Shown piece after piece: positions 14,500 through 27,292 of a stretch of DNA of 64,000 nucleotides. The stretch is from Tetranychus cinnabarinus (Eukaryota; Arthropoda; Arachnida; Trombidiformes; Tetranychidae): the NCBI GenBank assembly GCA_022266195.1, contig WHVY01000008.1:1-64000 (forward strand). The letters run 5' to 3'. The first letter of the stretch is position 1, and the number at the start of each line of letters is the position of its first letter. Below the pieces are notes generated by a model, which saw only the letters and a program-made list of their open reading frames with translations, ran no database searches and was not told where the DNA came from. The translations under genes were made by a program, and so were the position numbers.

Positions 14500-15066
14500 T
14501 ACTTGGTTGTAAAACTTTAATTGCACCGAGTTATGGGAAGCTGTTTAAAAATGATTAGGTTGTCTTATTGTTGCCAGCTTGGTTAAAATCATATTTATAG
14601 TATTTCATGTTATCGTCTATTAGCGTCACTGGCTATTTTTTACTTGGAAACATTGATCGTTGAACTTTTGTGAATTTCAAAGTGTTGTGTATAGATTTAA
14701 GTTTCATGGTTGTCGTATTGAACACCAAAATGTATTAATCTTATTGTAATTTAAATTTGTTATCCCTCTATTTACCCAAACTTTATATCAACTATTTACC
14801 TGAGATAGTTTCAAAGTGATCTTAAGATGGGCATTGTTTTAATGATAATGAAGTGTAAATAGACATTACTAAATTTAATTATTTTTGTTGACATTAAAGA
14901 ATCACTTAAGATATTAAAAGTAATCAAATTAATGTACCATTTCAATCCAAAAGAAGCGTTTGTTTCCGCTAGATTATTTAGCTGTTAACTCTAAAGTCGA
15001 TCATGCTAAACATTTTGATGGTACATTGTTAAACTAATGTCAGGGAATTGCCAGCCGACTCTGCCT
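14500..15066. other. convergent intergenic region
   Basis: The region lies between the ends of two convergently transcribed genes and should hold both 3'UTRs. No coding potential seen and no clear AATAAA on either strand that I can assign with confidence. Confidence 0.5.
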
Positions 15067-16707
15067 TTATCCTTCTGTTCTTGGCCTTGGAATCGGTCTT
15101 CCTGGTTGGTGAGAAAAGGGTTGCCTTCCATCGAAAGGAGGAGGTTGTGGCCTTGGTTGGAAATTTGGTGGTGATTGTGGTGGAGGGCGACCTGGACGTC
15201 CTTGTCGAGGTGGTGGGAGGTGGGAAACCATTTGTGGTCCGGGAAAGGGTTGTGGCTGGAACTGTGGCTGCGGTTGTGGTTGCACTTTTGCTTGAGCTTG
15301 TGCTGAACTTGAGCTCGATGATTGACTGGATGTTATTGTGTCTACTGGTACTGAAGCTGGATTATTAGCAGTTTCCGAACTACCGACAAAGATTGGAACA
15401 TCAGCTTCAGCTAAAGGTGATTCGTCAACCTCTATAATGGATGGATTTGTTACCACTGGTTCACTTGGAGATTCATTGAGCCTGAAAAGATAGACAAAAT
15501 GTGTGATACAAAAGAGTTTACATGGGAACAAATTTATTCTCGCTTACGTATTGGACGTTGATGTTGATGTTGGAGCTGAAGTCACTGGTTCAGGTTTTAA
15601 TTGGACAGGTGAAGCATGGTTAATAGTTCCTATCAATATTGTTGGCATAATAGCTGCTGGATCGCTTAACTTTTTGTCAGGAGGAAATTTACCCAAGCAA
15701 AGAAGCACTATAGATCCTGGGCGGTTTTGTAAAACTCCTGATTTAATGCTTACTGGTAAAACTACTAATCCTTCTTCAACTTGATCCAATTGTTTTACAT
15801 GTTCCATAAAATCTTCTAAATCCATCTCACTGTCCATGTATTTCTCCATACGCCGAAAATAGGAATCTGAAATACGATCAAGGCTATGAGTGATTTTAGA
15901 AAGGTAAGAATCCATAGGCATGATGGAAAGGCCTGCCGAGGAGCTTTGTTGATTTACCACGATGGCTTTTAATTGATTCAAAGTCAATGGACAGCGAAAT
16001 AGTTTCCAATCTATGTTTTCTGTTGCACATTAATCCAAATTACCATTGAAATGAAACCAGGAAAAATAAAAATCAAGCAACCGATCAATCATTATACAGG
16101 AAAAAAGAGGAAAATCAATGTTATTATCGTCATTTTGAGCACCAGTTTTAGTATCTTAAATTGGCAACAAAAGGTTTCTTGGGTCAGAGGGACAGAGATA
16201 AAATAAATAATTACGTGAATCGAGGCCAGCCATTTTGACTAACTGATTGACTCGTTCTTGGGGTAGATAGCTTTTGAGCTGTTTATCATCAAGACTTATA
16301 GTAGGTTCATTTTTATCCTCTCCTGCTTGTGGCATTACAATGGGTGAATAAGCTTCGAGAGCTTTGTATGTTGTACCCATAACGTGCTCAGGAACTCCAG
16401 CGACTTTACCTAAACCCTGAAAAAAATAAACAATAAATGTCGCGATAAAATGAAAATTTAGGAAAAAACAACTTGAGATACTTACACTGGCTAGTTTAAT
16501 GGCACCAATCAAGTTATCAGGATTCAGTGCAGATCCTGTAAATTAGGAAAGTAATCACACTTAAAAAATTTTTAAAATGCCAATAAAAACAATTCACATT
16601 TTACCTGTTAAAGATGATAAACCAATTTGTCTTTCGCTTGTTGCGGCAGGAGTTTTGAAAAAAAGTTGAAGGGTCAGCAAAAGGTGTACGAGTTTGAAAT
16701 CAATCAT
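15067..16707 (-). CDS. secreted protein with Pro/Gln-rich C-terminal tail, function unknown
   Basis: Five exons on the minus strand: 16707-16605, 16535-16486, 16416-16215, 16019-15548 and 15481-15067. Phases agree at every junction and give 413 aa. The start at 16707 is chosen over an upstream in-frame ATG because it gives a clean signal peptide (MIDFKLVHLLLTLQLFF, then small residues). The middle region is mixed, with GLGKVAGVPEHVMG and a segment NIDWKLFRCPLTLNQLKAI. The last about 110 residues are Pro/Gln/Arg-rich (for example QPQPQPQFQPQPFPGPQ) and lack structure. There are few cysteines and no membrane span after the signal. I do not recognise the family; a matrix, salivary or cuticle-associated secreted protein is possible but unproven. 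Confidence 0.65.
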
Positions 16708-17509
16708 TATTGCTTTTCTTTGCTTTTTATTTACACTCTTTATAAAGTAACTATTTTCACTTATGATCTTATTACATTCACACAAACTATTATATTTTGT
16801 TTCTCATTGCTTAGTAAAGACTTAATTTTTTTGAATATGATGCGAAATATTTTCATTGCCTTCTGACATTGGTAATGATTTTTGAGTAAGTTAAACTTTC
16901 GAGGAAAAGCTCATGGTTTTACGCACTCATAATGCTCATAACTCTTCTATTGATTGATTAATATTCATGCCATAATAAGGCATGGATCAAATAAATCATA
17001 CCTGTAACATTAAACCTAACGCTTCGTTATTGCAATACATAGAGACAACAAAATTAATTAGGACAAAAATAATGTTTAAATACTGAAATGTAAAAATAAC
17101 TATGGGTTAGCAAAATCTTGATTATTTGCTATTTCGAAGTGAGAAAACACGTTTGCAGGTACAAATTAAACAATTATTGTGTAGTAATAATCTCATTTAA
17201 TTATAAATAATACAATGTAATAAATTAGCAATAAAATACCCTTGAAATATACTGATAACCTTGATCTTTATGTACACTGTTTTAACATGAAAGATTCACA
17301 TAGATTCACATAAAGATAGGTTGAAGATTCATAGTTGCCTTCAGTTTGTAACCATTTTCAAAGTAACCGCGAGAAATATTTTTTCCTGCCAAATCTCAAA
17401 GCTTAACCAGCGGACCATTGGCAACGGACCTCCATGTTGTTTCAACATTGTTGTAATAGCATGTTCAACTGAAATTTCCAATTCATCTTGTTGTGTACTT
17501 TGATTCATT
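16708..17509. other. divergent intergenic region
   Basis: This holds the presumed promoters of the secreted-protein gene (minus) and PRPS copy 1 (plus). The last about 40 bases before 17510 are a 5' leader that is repeated, with scattered changes, just before PRPS copy 2 (about 20552-20591), which marks the left edge of the PRPS duplication. No gene seen. Confidence 0.5.
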
Positions 17510-19017
17510 ATGCCTAATATTAAAGTTTTCAGCGGATCCTCTCATCCTGATTTGGCTCAAAAAATTGTGGAGAGACTTGGTATAAACATTGGAAAGACAG
17601 TTCTCAAAAAATTCAGCAATCAAGAAACCTGTGTGGAAATTGGTGAAAGTGTCCGTGGTGAAGATGTCTTCATAGTACAATCAGGATGTGGCAAAGTAAA
17701 TGACAATCTAATGGAGGCATTAATTATGATTAATGCTTGTAAGATTGCCTCTGCAGCAAGAGTAACTGCTGTTATACCATGTTTTCCATATGCTCGACAA
17801 GACAAAAAGGACAAATCTCGAGCTCCAATCAGTGCTAAGTTAATAGCTAACATGCTTTCTGTGGCTGGAGCAGATCATATTATTACAATGGATCTACATG
17901 CAAGTCAGATTCAAGGATTCTTCGATATCCCAGTAGATAACTTGTATGCTGAACCAGCTGTACTCAAATGGATTAAAGAAAACATTCCTAATTGGCAGCA
18001 GTGTGTGATAGGTATTGTATACCATCTCTTTAGTCTTAGAGAGCTCATTTATACTCTTAAATTGACTAATTTTGTGTATTTATAGTTTCTCCTGATGCTG
18101 GAGGTGCGAAACGTGTAACCTCAATTGCTGATCGACTGAATGTCGACTTTGCATTGATCCATAAAGAAAGAAAGAAGGCTAATGAAATAGCCTCTATGGT
18201 TCTTGTTGGTGATGTCAAGGATAGGACTGCAATCCTAGTTGATGACATGGCTGACACATGTGGAACTATCTGTGAAGCTGCAAAGAGGTTAATCGAGGCT
18301 CAAGCATCTAAGGTCTATGCCATTTTAACTCATGGTATTTTTAGTGGACCAGCACTTGCAAGAATAAATGACGCTACTCTTGAGGCTTTGGTCGTTACTA
18401 ATACTATACCCCAAGATGAGAATATGAAAAAATGCCCAAAAATTCAGGTTTGTAACAATCTTACTCTAGTTCCAATTATTGCTTCACGAGAGTTTACTTT
18501 CAAATTAGCTGAACAATCAAAATAAAGACCGGTCAATGTTTTATTGTATTATCTCATTCATAAAAATTCAAATGTGGTAACCTTAAAGATCATGAAATTT
18601 GACCTTTCGCTAGCAAACAGAAATAGGATCTCAAGGAAATTGATATTCGGAAAATTCAATTAGCATATAATATCATATGACATAAGTAATTGTGCCATTA
18701 ACTCATGTCTAGTTTTAATCCTGGTTTTACCTATTTATGTAATGTAACAATTAATTAACTTCTTTTTGGGGTCTTTTGTAATCAATATAATAATCTAATG
18801 TTTGTTTGATTATGATAAAGTCATGAACAGATAAGATGAAACAATGATAATTGTAAACTTCTTGCTTTTTCATGATGAATTAATGAGACTTTTGAATCTA
18901 ATAACTCTTTCTTATCTTTTTCAGTGTATCGATGTTAGCATGATCCTTGCTGAAGCCATAAGGAGAACTCATAATGGTGAATCCGTCTCTTACCTCTTCA
19001 GCCACGTACCAATGTAA
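17510..19017 (+). CDS. PRPS1: ribose-phosphate pyrophosphokinase, tandem copy 1
   Basis: Exons 17510-18011, 18086-18447 and 18925-19017 give 318 aa, exactly the usual animal PRPS length. The enzyme transfers pyrophosphate from ATP to ribose-5-phosphate, making PRPP for purine, pyrimidine and NAD synthesis in the cytosol. Visible hallmarks are KKFSNQET near the N-terminus, the FPYARQDKKDKSRAPISAK ATP-binding segment, the catalytic region SPDAGGAKRVTSIADRLN followed by HKERKKANE, and the PRPP-binding loop ILVDDMADTCGTI. The C-terminus YLFSHVPM matches the family. Copy 1 has Cys in ETCVEIGES and Lys in SGCGKV, where copy 2 has Ser and Glu. Nothing is broken. A read-through of intron 2 would give a different C-terminus (stop at 18525) lacking the last conserved 30 residues, which I regard as non-functional. 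Confidence 0.95.
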
Positions 19018-20591
19018 AATCCGTAATGACGGAAATGCCAGCAACAAGATTCTTTCTGACTGTGATTTTTTTGACCTTCGAACTTATAAAATTACCTAAT
19101 CTCATTTTCATCATTCAGCTAATTTTAATTGAAAGCTTACAATAGCTGATATGAATTTGCTTAACCTAATCTTGTAATCTCATGATTGAATCATAAATAT
19201 CATGATTTTATTTTGATAAAATCATATAATCTTGAGATCAATCAATTTTTGATGTGATATCTTGCTGTTTTATCTGAATGATATTTTTCATTTCAAGAAA
19301 ATTTTCTGAAAATATTCCCTTTGTTCATTAGAAGTAAGTAATTTTCTTGGATATTTTGTATTTCATTTTTGTTTTCAAGTTTATTTAAATCAACTAAGCA
19401 GGAATTCCTAGGTGAAATGGATGTTAACCAACGGTAAATCGTTTTTTTTGTTCAACTGTATTCATCTAGATCTGAATCACATTTAGTATTTAACTAGTCA
19501 ATCTATCATCAAATCAAGCTACGTGGATAGAACCTAAAAATTTTGATTATTTATGATTCAATTACTGGATTCTATTCAAAAATTGCCTCCCTGAATTATC
19601 AATGGTCTACTTAGAGCAACAAAACTGCTCTGATCAATCTTATTGACAAAGTCAATTTCAATCAATTTCTTTATCCTTGCACATCCAATCTTTATCATGT
19701 AAAATCATTTGTTACATGATGTCACAACATCTAAATTATTTAAATTTAAAAAACGGAGGATTGTTCGTTCATAATCAAGTTAACTATCATGGTTTTGTTT
19801 TATCTTTGCATACCTATCATTATTAATTATTTTGTCAATTTCTTCCGAATAAATTGATGTTACTTATAGATCTTGGATGGATAATCAATTTTCTGGTGGT
19901 TAAAATGACCCATAATGGAAAGAGTAACTGAAAAATTGTTCTGGTAAAAATTCAAATGCAATACAACTGTTGAGCGTTTCGTAGCCTCAAAAATATTTGG
20001 CGGTAAAGAGTTTGAAAAATGTAAACAAATAATGCGCAAACGTGCTTAGTTCATCTAATGTTTGAAATTCAAACTTTGAATCGATCCAGACCATTTGTAT
20101 TCATCGTTTGTTGCTCAATTAAACCAGTAGATTGCTTTCATTTAACATATGATAAAATTCAATTTCAAGATTGAAAAATTTGTGGTTCTCGAGAAGAAAA
20201 CCAGTTTGACGTATCTCATTGGAAACGAGATTGGAGTCAATGATTCCATTTGGACTCTGACTTTTGTGGTGAAGACGTAATTAGTCTGTTTGAACTGATG
20301 TAACATTTTGAATGACTGTGCCAGTCATTTCTTTTTGTCTTTCTTTGAAAATTGATTACAATCTTTCTTTAAGATGAATTAAATTGCAAATGATCTGATA
20401 TGTATAGATGGCCCCTGTTAATGAGGTGTGTCTTTGTACACGCATGGTGAAAAGCTGATTGTTGAGAGTCTAATACACCAACAGTGTTCGTTTAACAGTG
20501 TTAAATTAACACTGTCGGTTGTTTGATTGTAACAATTGAGTGGTTCTCACCTGAAATTTCTAGTTCATCTCGTAGTGTCCTTTGATTCACC
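19018..20591. other. spacer between PRPS copies
   Basis: No gene. It contains one copy of a composite sequence motif at 19997-20043 (TTTGGCGGTAAAG, then ATGTAAACAA, then AATGCGCAAACGT) that recurs at 27747-27788. Homology between the PRPS copies ends within a few bases after the stop codon of copy 1 and resumes only about 40 bases before the start of copy 2, so the spacer itself is not duplicated. Confidence 0.5.
19997..20043 (+). promoter_or_regulatory. composite E2F-like/forkhead-like/GCGCAAACGT motif, copy 1
   Basis: TTTGGCGGTAAAG resembles an E2F-type site, ATGTAAACAA contains the forkhead core GTAAACA, and AATGCGCAAACGT follows. The same three blocks in the same order occur at 27747-27788. 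The site lies about 550 bases upstream of PRPS copy 2. A regulatory role is inferred from the repeated order only. Confidence 0.35.
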
Positions 20592-22068
20592 ATGCCTAAT
20601 ATTAAAGTTTTCAGCGGATCATCTCATCCTGATTTGGCTCAAAAAATTGTGGAAAGACTTGGTATACACATCGGAAAGACAGTTCTAAAAAAATTTAGTA
20701 ACCAAGAAACTTCAGTAGAAATTGGTGAAAGTGTCCGTGGTGAAGACGTCTTCATAGTACAATCAGGATGTGGTGAAGTTAATGACAATCTAATGGAGGC
20801 ATTAATTATGATTAATGCTTGTAAGATTGCTTCTGCAGCACGAGTAACTGCTGTTATACCATGTTTTCCATATGCTCGACAAGACAAAAAGGACAAATCT
20901 CGAGCTCCAATCAGTGCTAAGTTAATAGCTAACATGCTTTCTGTAGCTGGAGCAGATCATATTATTACAATGGATCTACATGCAAGTCAGATTCAAGGAT
21001 TCTTCGATATCCCAGTAGATAACTTGTATGCTGAACCAGCTGTACTCAAATGGATTAAAGAAAACATTCCTGACTGGCATCAATGTGTGATAGGTATTTA
21101 TTGTGATCATTTTTATTACCAAGTAAAGCCGTTCACTTTTAATACCTTACATTTGTTTATCTGTAGTTTCTCCTGACGCTGGAGGTGCAAAGCGTGTTAC
21201 CTCAATTGCCGATCGACTAAATGTCGACTTTGCCCTGATTCATAAAGAAAGAAAAAAGGCCAATGAAGTAGCCTCTATGGTTCTTGTTGGTGATGTCAAG
21301 GATAGGGTTGCAATCCTAGTTGATGACATGGCTGACACATGCGGAACTATTTGTCAAGCAGCTCAAAAATTAATCGAGGCTCAAGCATCAAAAGTCTATG
21401 CCATTTTAACTCATGGTATTTTTAGTGGCCCTGCCTTACCTAGAATCAATTCAGCAGCATTCGAGGCTCTAGTAGTCACAAATACCATTCCACAAGATGA
21501 AAATATGAGAAGATGTCCAAAAATTCAGGTTTGTTTTCCTGCTTATATTTGTCGGATGTTTATGTGTTGTCTCAATGACATTATGATAATGGACAATCAT
21601 GATTTCCAAATACTCCAACATTTCTGCAATTAGTTGATTTGCTTCTTTTAAAATCATCTTTTGATTAATGATTCAAGTGTTTTATCAACCAACCTTCACC
21701 ACCGCAAACCACCAACAAAGTATCCCATGATTGCATATCTTATGCTATCAGACAAATCTTGATATTCTTCATTTATTAATTTTGATTATCTTCCAAATCA
21801 TGTTATTTTATTAAGGAATAACCTACAGATGATTCAACTAATCAATATAATAATCTAATGTTTGTTTGATTATGATAAAAGTCATGACTAGATAAGATGA
21901 GGCAATGATAATTGTAAACTTGTTGATAAATTAATGAGACTTTGTGATCTAATAACTTTTTCTTTTCTTTTTCAGTGTATCGATGTTAGCATGATCCTCG
22001 CTGAAGCCATAAGGAGAACTCATAATGGTGAATCCGTCTCTTACCTCTTTAGCCACGTACCAATGTAA
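20592..22068 (+). CDS. PRPS1: ribose-phosphate pyrophosphokinase, tandem copy 2
   Basis: Exons 20592-21093, 21167-21528 and 21976-22068 have exactly the same lengths and phases as copy 1 and give 318 aa. Same function and motifs: FPYARQDKKDKSRAPISAK, HKERKKANE, ILVDDMADTCGTI and the C-terminus SHVPM are intact. Differences from copy 1 cluster in the N-terminal 70 residues (GIHIGK, ETSVEI, SGCGEV) and in exon 2 (CQAAQKLIEAQ, LPRINSAAFEALVV). Exon 2 here resembles the vertebrate sequence slightly more (VKDRVAILVDD). Both copies look able to make active enzyme, so they may differ in expression or form mixed hexamers; that is inference. Confidence 0.95.
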
Positions 22069-25000
22069 AATCAAATCAATATTCACAACAAAAAATTGAC
22101 AAGCATTTTCTGTGACTTTGGGAAGCTTACTGTTCAATTTGGATTTCTTTTTTTTTCGACGATAAATTGTTATTTTCATCAATCAATCTATTCACAGAAT
22201 ATGATGCTGAACATAAATAGATACATTATGCTTCCAGAATGTTACATTAAACTTTCGGACTCATTAGTTTTGTTTTGTTATCCCTAAAGATATTAGATTT
22301 TTGGCTTGAAAAAAGAATCCTATTGAGTTTAATGTAATTATTTGTTTTGTTTTCTAGCTTAATCATGTTACTGCCTGTTGCTTGCCGTTAGGCATTATTT
22401 TTTATTTGAAAGAGTTCCTAAGCTTATTTTCATTTTGCCTTTTTTCAGCTGTTTATTCATGTTCGCATGTGTAGCTTTATATTACCTGATCATTAGACTA
22501 AGTTCACAATCAACTTTGTAGAAATACTATTTAAAATGTTCCAATGTTTAAATGTAACTTATGTAAGTTTACAATTCAGAATTCACTATCAATTTAACGT
22601 TACTATTTTTATTTCTCTATGAGATTACCATGACTTGAGCAAAAATGTATATGATTACATTTCAAGTGAAATAATGATTGTTTTGATAAAATGGGTTTAC
22701 CAATTTACAAGCAATTATTTAATGTATACAATGTACTTTAAACTGCAGCTCTTAATCAGCTGACTACAAAGCATTATCTTATATCATCTAAATTGTCAGT
22801 AAATCAATCTTATATAGTCAAAGTAAATGCATTATTCCCTATCTACCTCTGTATTATTGTGATTGAAATCACTTGGACGTCAACTGACCAAAAAGCTTCA
22901 ATAAAAAACATTGAGATATTTACCTTATAAATTTCAGTGTTAGGATTATTCAACTACCCAAAGTCAAGATTAATAAACGTTTCAATATCATTTGATTATA
23001 CCATTAAATCTGGGATCTACAATGTATGCGAATAACACAATTTCAAGATGAGTACTTGAAAGCTTTGAATCTGATGGATGAATCTAAAGGTCTGTGATGT
23101 TTTAACCAACAGCTAATAACTCTTAATCTTCAATTATGATTATTGGTAGCTTTTATGATGTTTCATTAAAGTTGATGGTAACTCTACGGATAATTCAAAG
23201 TATTCAGGAAACATTAACTTGTAGCAATAAGTTAATTGTCTTTGGCCATTTTCAGTACTTCAATTCAATTTCCTTTCAAACCCAAAGTAAATCCACTTGT
23301 ACGCTGTTGAAAGATTGGCCAGACTTGTTGATTAACAATGATTACCTGTTGTAAGATTGAAACATTAATTTCATCGACTTGTAAACCTAAACCGTTTCCA
23401 GTTTATCTTTTTTGATTAATTGTCTGTCTATCTAATCGAGATTGTTGCAGGATCACCTTCACAGCAATCAAAGTATATTCAAGTAACTGTTGCTTTCCAC
23501 CCAAAATATTATAATTCAACGATCAGTTTATTTATTGTCTTATAAAACAGTTGATTATTTACATGTCGAGCTGATTTGAATGAGAAAATCAATTCTATAA
23601 TTGTAAACAATCTGAATTGGTTGGTAAGTATAAAGCTTTGGTATCATTTGCGTGCAAATCTTAATGTTAATCTTAATTGAGTGTCTATCCATTGGACTTT
23701 CACCGAGAAGGAGAAGGTAATTTTCCTGGTAAAACTGGTAAATGGGTTTCAATAGCTGCGAATGAGCAGAGATTTTAATTTTGGTATTACGGTTAAAATG
23801 AATTTATTTCTGAACATTTTATAGTCAACGTGAAGACCATTTGAATTTACCAACAATTTAACCCAACTGTTGTCTCTATTTGACATTTCATCCATTTGTG
23901 TTAGCTTTAATTGCTGACAATTGACGTATGTAATGGACAGAAATACATTGTAATTAAATAGTATAATGACAAAACCAGGTTTACCTAAAATAATGGTTTC
24001 ATTCTGATATTTGGTCTGGTTAAGAAGGTTACAAAATACATAGTTATTATTAACACAATTTCACTGCATAACAGCAATGGTAAGTTATAATTATGAATAA
24101 TTAAATGGCAGTTGAACTGTGATTAAATTGGTGAACTGTTAACAGAAAAAATATAATATAAAATAACATCAAACCGTATGAAAAACAAACCTTTGTAAAA
24201 GCACTGCATACAGAATCAAGAGTATTTTTCGATAAAAGTGTTTTCATTGTTTGGATTGATAAATTGGGTAAATTATCGGTTTGATATTATTTATTCGAAG
24301 GTTATTATATCCAATTCATTTTTTATTGATTTTCAGACAATCAATGACCATTCACGGTCGGTTAATCAAATTGTTTGCTATGAAACTTGATTGGATATCA
24401 TTTCATTGTTGAATCTAATCTTCTAAATCAAATCGTCCATTTCTTGTTGCATCTTTTAAAAATACACTTTTATTTGATTTGACTCATCAAGATTAACGAT
24501 TTAGAAAGTAATCAAGATTTCAAACCTTAAATTTTTATCACCAATCAATTTTAGAGCTATTTCCCGGCCTTTAACATCAACATCTTAACTGTGTTACCAG
24601 AAAAGTCCACAATCAACCAAATCTGTTGTATAAAAGTAAAATTAAAACCGATTATTATCAAATGGAAATAAAAAAGGTTGCTATTATTTGATCATTTGGC
24701 TTTGAAAATTACAAAAAATAGTCAATTGATTGACTCTTACAGATTGGTAAATAAAAAAGGAATGACTATTTTAAAGGACAATTAGAAAGTCTATATTTTT
24801 GCAGTTGCTTGCAATTTAATCATCTCAGTGTGATTATTTATTGTTTGATTTAATTGAAAGTTATTTCATTCCAGGCTTTGTTTATTGCTTCCATCAATGT
24901 TTCAATCCAATGTAATTTTTGCCATTGTTGTCATTTATTTGTCACTTCTTGTTGCTTTCCAATTTGGGCTATTTTAAAAACACCAGCAAACATAACAGGT

Positions 25001-27292
25001 AATTTAACAAAGATCCTGTTTACTTGGGTACAATCAATTACTAATTAATCCGGTTTTTTTCTGGTTTTAATTGTCTCACGTTCTAATTTACATGTTTCCA
25101 TCATATTCATCATCATTCATTATTATCATTAAATCTTAGCCATTAATTGTAACAACCTAAATTCATGTTTTCATGTTTCTATGGATCTTTTGTCTCCACC
25201 AGAAAAACCATTGATTCAAATATCCTCTAGTCCATCAAGGAAAAGTTAACCCTTCAATTTTCACCTCTGATGGTAAATGATTAAACGTGACTCAACAGTT
25301 ATCACCATCATTCTTGCATCTTTGAGATCATTAACATTTAGCATCAATTATCTTGACCATCTTCCTCGCCATTATCATCATAACTGTCAAGTTGACCATT
25401 AAAACTGTTCTCAATGCAGAATTGAAACAAATGGTAACAATAATTCATTATTGATTTGACTTCTGGAATCCATTTTGCTTTCAGTCATTTTGTTGATTAA
25501 AGAATGTTGACAATGTTGATTTCCCTTTTCCATGTTAGCCAAAACGTTGCTTCATCACCATTAATAACAGAAATTTATCAGAATCGTGAATCATCATGAC
25601 AATATTTTCAGAAGTTTCACTTTCACTGGTTCCCTAAAGGTGTTGCGATGTTTAAAACGCATTTTAAATCATTCATTGATTATAAATAAGGATTGGTCCT
25701 CTTTGATTTGATTGATTAACAAAAAATGAAACTGAATTCCACTCTTTACATTCCAAATAGCAACTCGAATAACCAAAATGAAAATTTATCTGAATGATAG
25801 GACGAATCTTTTTTTGCACCATTTAATTGTTCCATCTAATATTATAAATAATTGTTCTGACTCATACGTCTGCAGGGTAAATTATAATATTTACATTAAC
25901 AGAGAGTCAGAATAATAATATCGCCTCAGAAAGATTTGCTTTAGTTGTTTTCTTGGTCCAAGACTTGCACCCTGTAATTCATTTCTCCACTTTTTTTTGT
26001 TAACCATGTTGACTCTTCCTCCATTAACCCTTTTCCTTTTCTTCTCCTTCTGGTTTGCAATTCCTTTTCCAAAATCTTTCAACCTGTCAGAACAAATTTT
26101 ACCGTAGTTCAGATAACATTAAACATGCTTCTAAATTGAACCATTTGAATGTTGTCTTTTTTTTGAATTCACCACAAGTAATGTAGTAAAATCCATCAGG
26201 TTTGTTGATGATGAACTTCATTGTTTCCTAGTACTTTTTTGGTTTCTTTTTTTCGCCATCATCTCGATTGTTGTCTTCTTCCTCATTTTTTTCATTCTCT
26301 CTCCATTCCTTTCATACACGCTCTTTTTTTTACTCCTGTCTTCATAATTGTATTACCAGAAAAGTGGGAAAAGATTTAGTAAGTCTGCGCATTGAACTTT
26401 TCATTTCTCCTGATACCATCCTTTTTTACCCTTAAATCTGATCGATTTCCTGCAACTGTTCAGTCTTTCCTTTAGTATCTCAGTGAATTTATTCCGAGGT
26501 TTTTGCGAATTTATTTTTCTTTTTTCATTGTCTTTTGCTTTTGTTGAGAATCCTCTCCTTTAAATGAGAATTTGAATTTGTCCTAATTCTTGGTAGCATG
26601 CTTTTTGTCAATTATTTTGATAATTTTGCGATTGTAATTGAAATCTAGTACAGTATAGTTGATGTTACTTCCTCGATCCATACCATTTTGCTATCCAAAC
26701 CATTTCGAACTCCTAAAGTTGGCAATATTTCCATTGTAGAATAACTAACTTTAATCTCGGGTAGAACTTTATGTTGACTTGATGAAGCTAATCTTTCTTT
26801 GTCTCCGCCATTTCAATTTCAGTTTACATTTTTTATACCATTTTTATAATCTTTAATCGTCAATGGTGATGTTGCTTCACGATTGTCCTAGTTTTAAAAA
26901 ATTGACATTTTTAACCTGTTTTACATAGTTCACGCAAAGCTTGATATATTATTGAAAAAAAAAATTTATTGACTTACTTTTGTCCCTTCTATCTAACCCA
27001 TTATCTCCATCCTATCTCCACTCAAATTAACATTCATTGCCCTACCAGACGGTTGAGCTTTAAGCTGTAAAATAATCATTTTCCTGGTGTCTTCAATGTT
27101 TATCAAAAGGTACACTAACGATTACATTAACTGGTCATCATCATCATTTGATTGTTCCATATTAATCAACTCAGTGCATTGGGAACAAATAACAAGAAAG
27201 GATTAACTGGCCATCGGTGATTGATTGGATTTAACTGTGATTGTTGAATCCTGTCGAAATTTGGAATTAACCATCAATAACTTTGATCAACC
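22069..27292. other. long noncoding stretch between PRPS copy 2 and bestrophin
   Basis: No supportable gene. Open frames here (for example 23136-23354, 24854-25048, 25891-26082) are short, lack domains and do not join by splice phase to neighbours. The 3' part presumably carries bestrophin promoter and 5'UTR sequence. Pyrimidine-rich tracts are frequent around 26230-26560. Confidence 0.5.
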
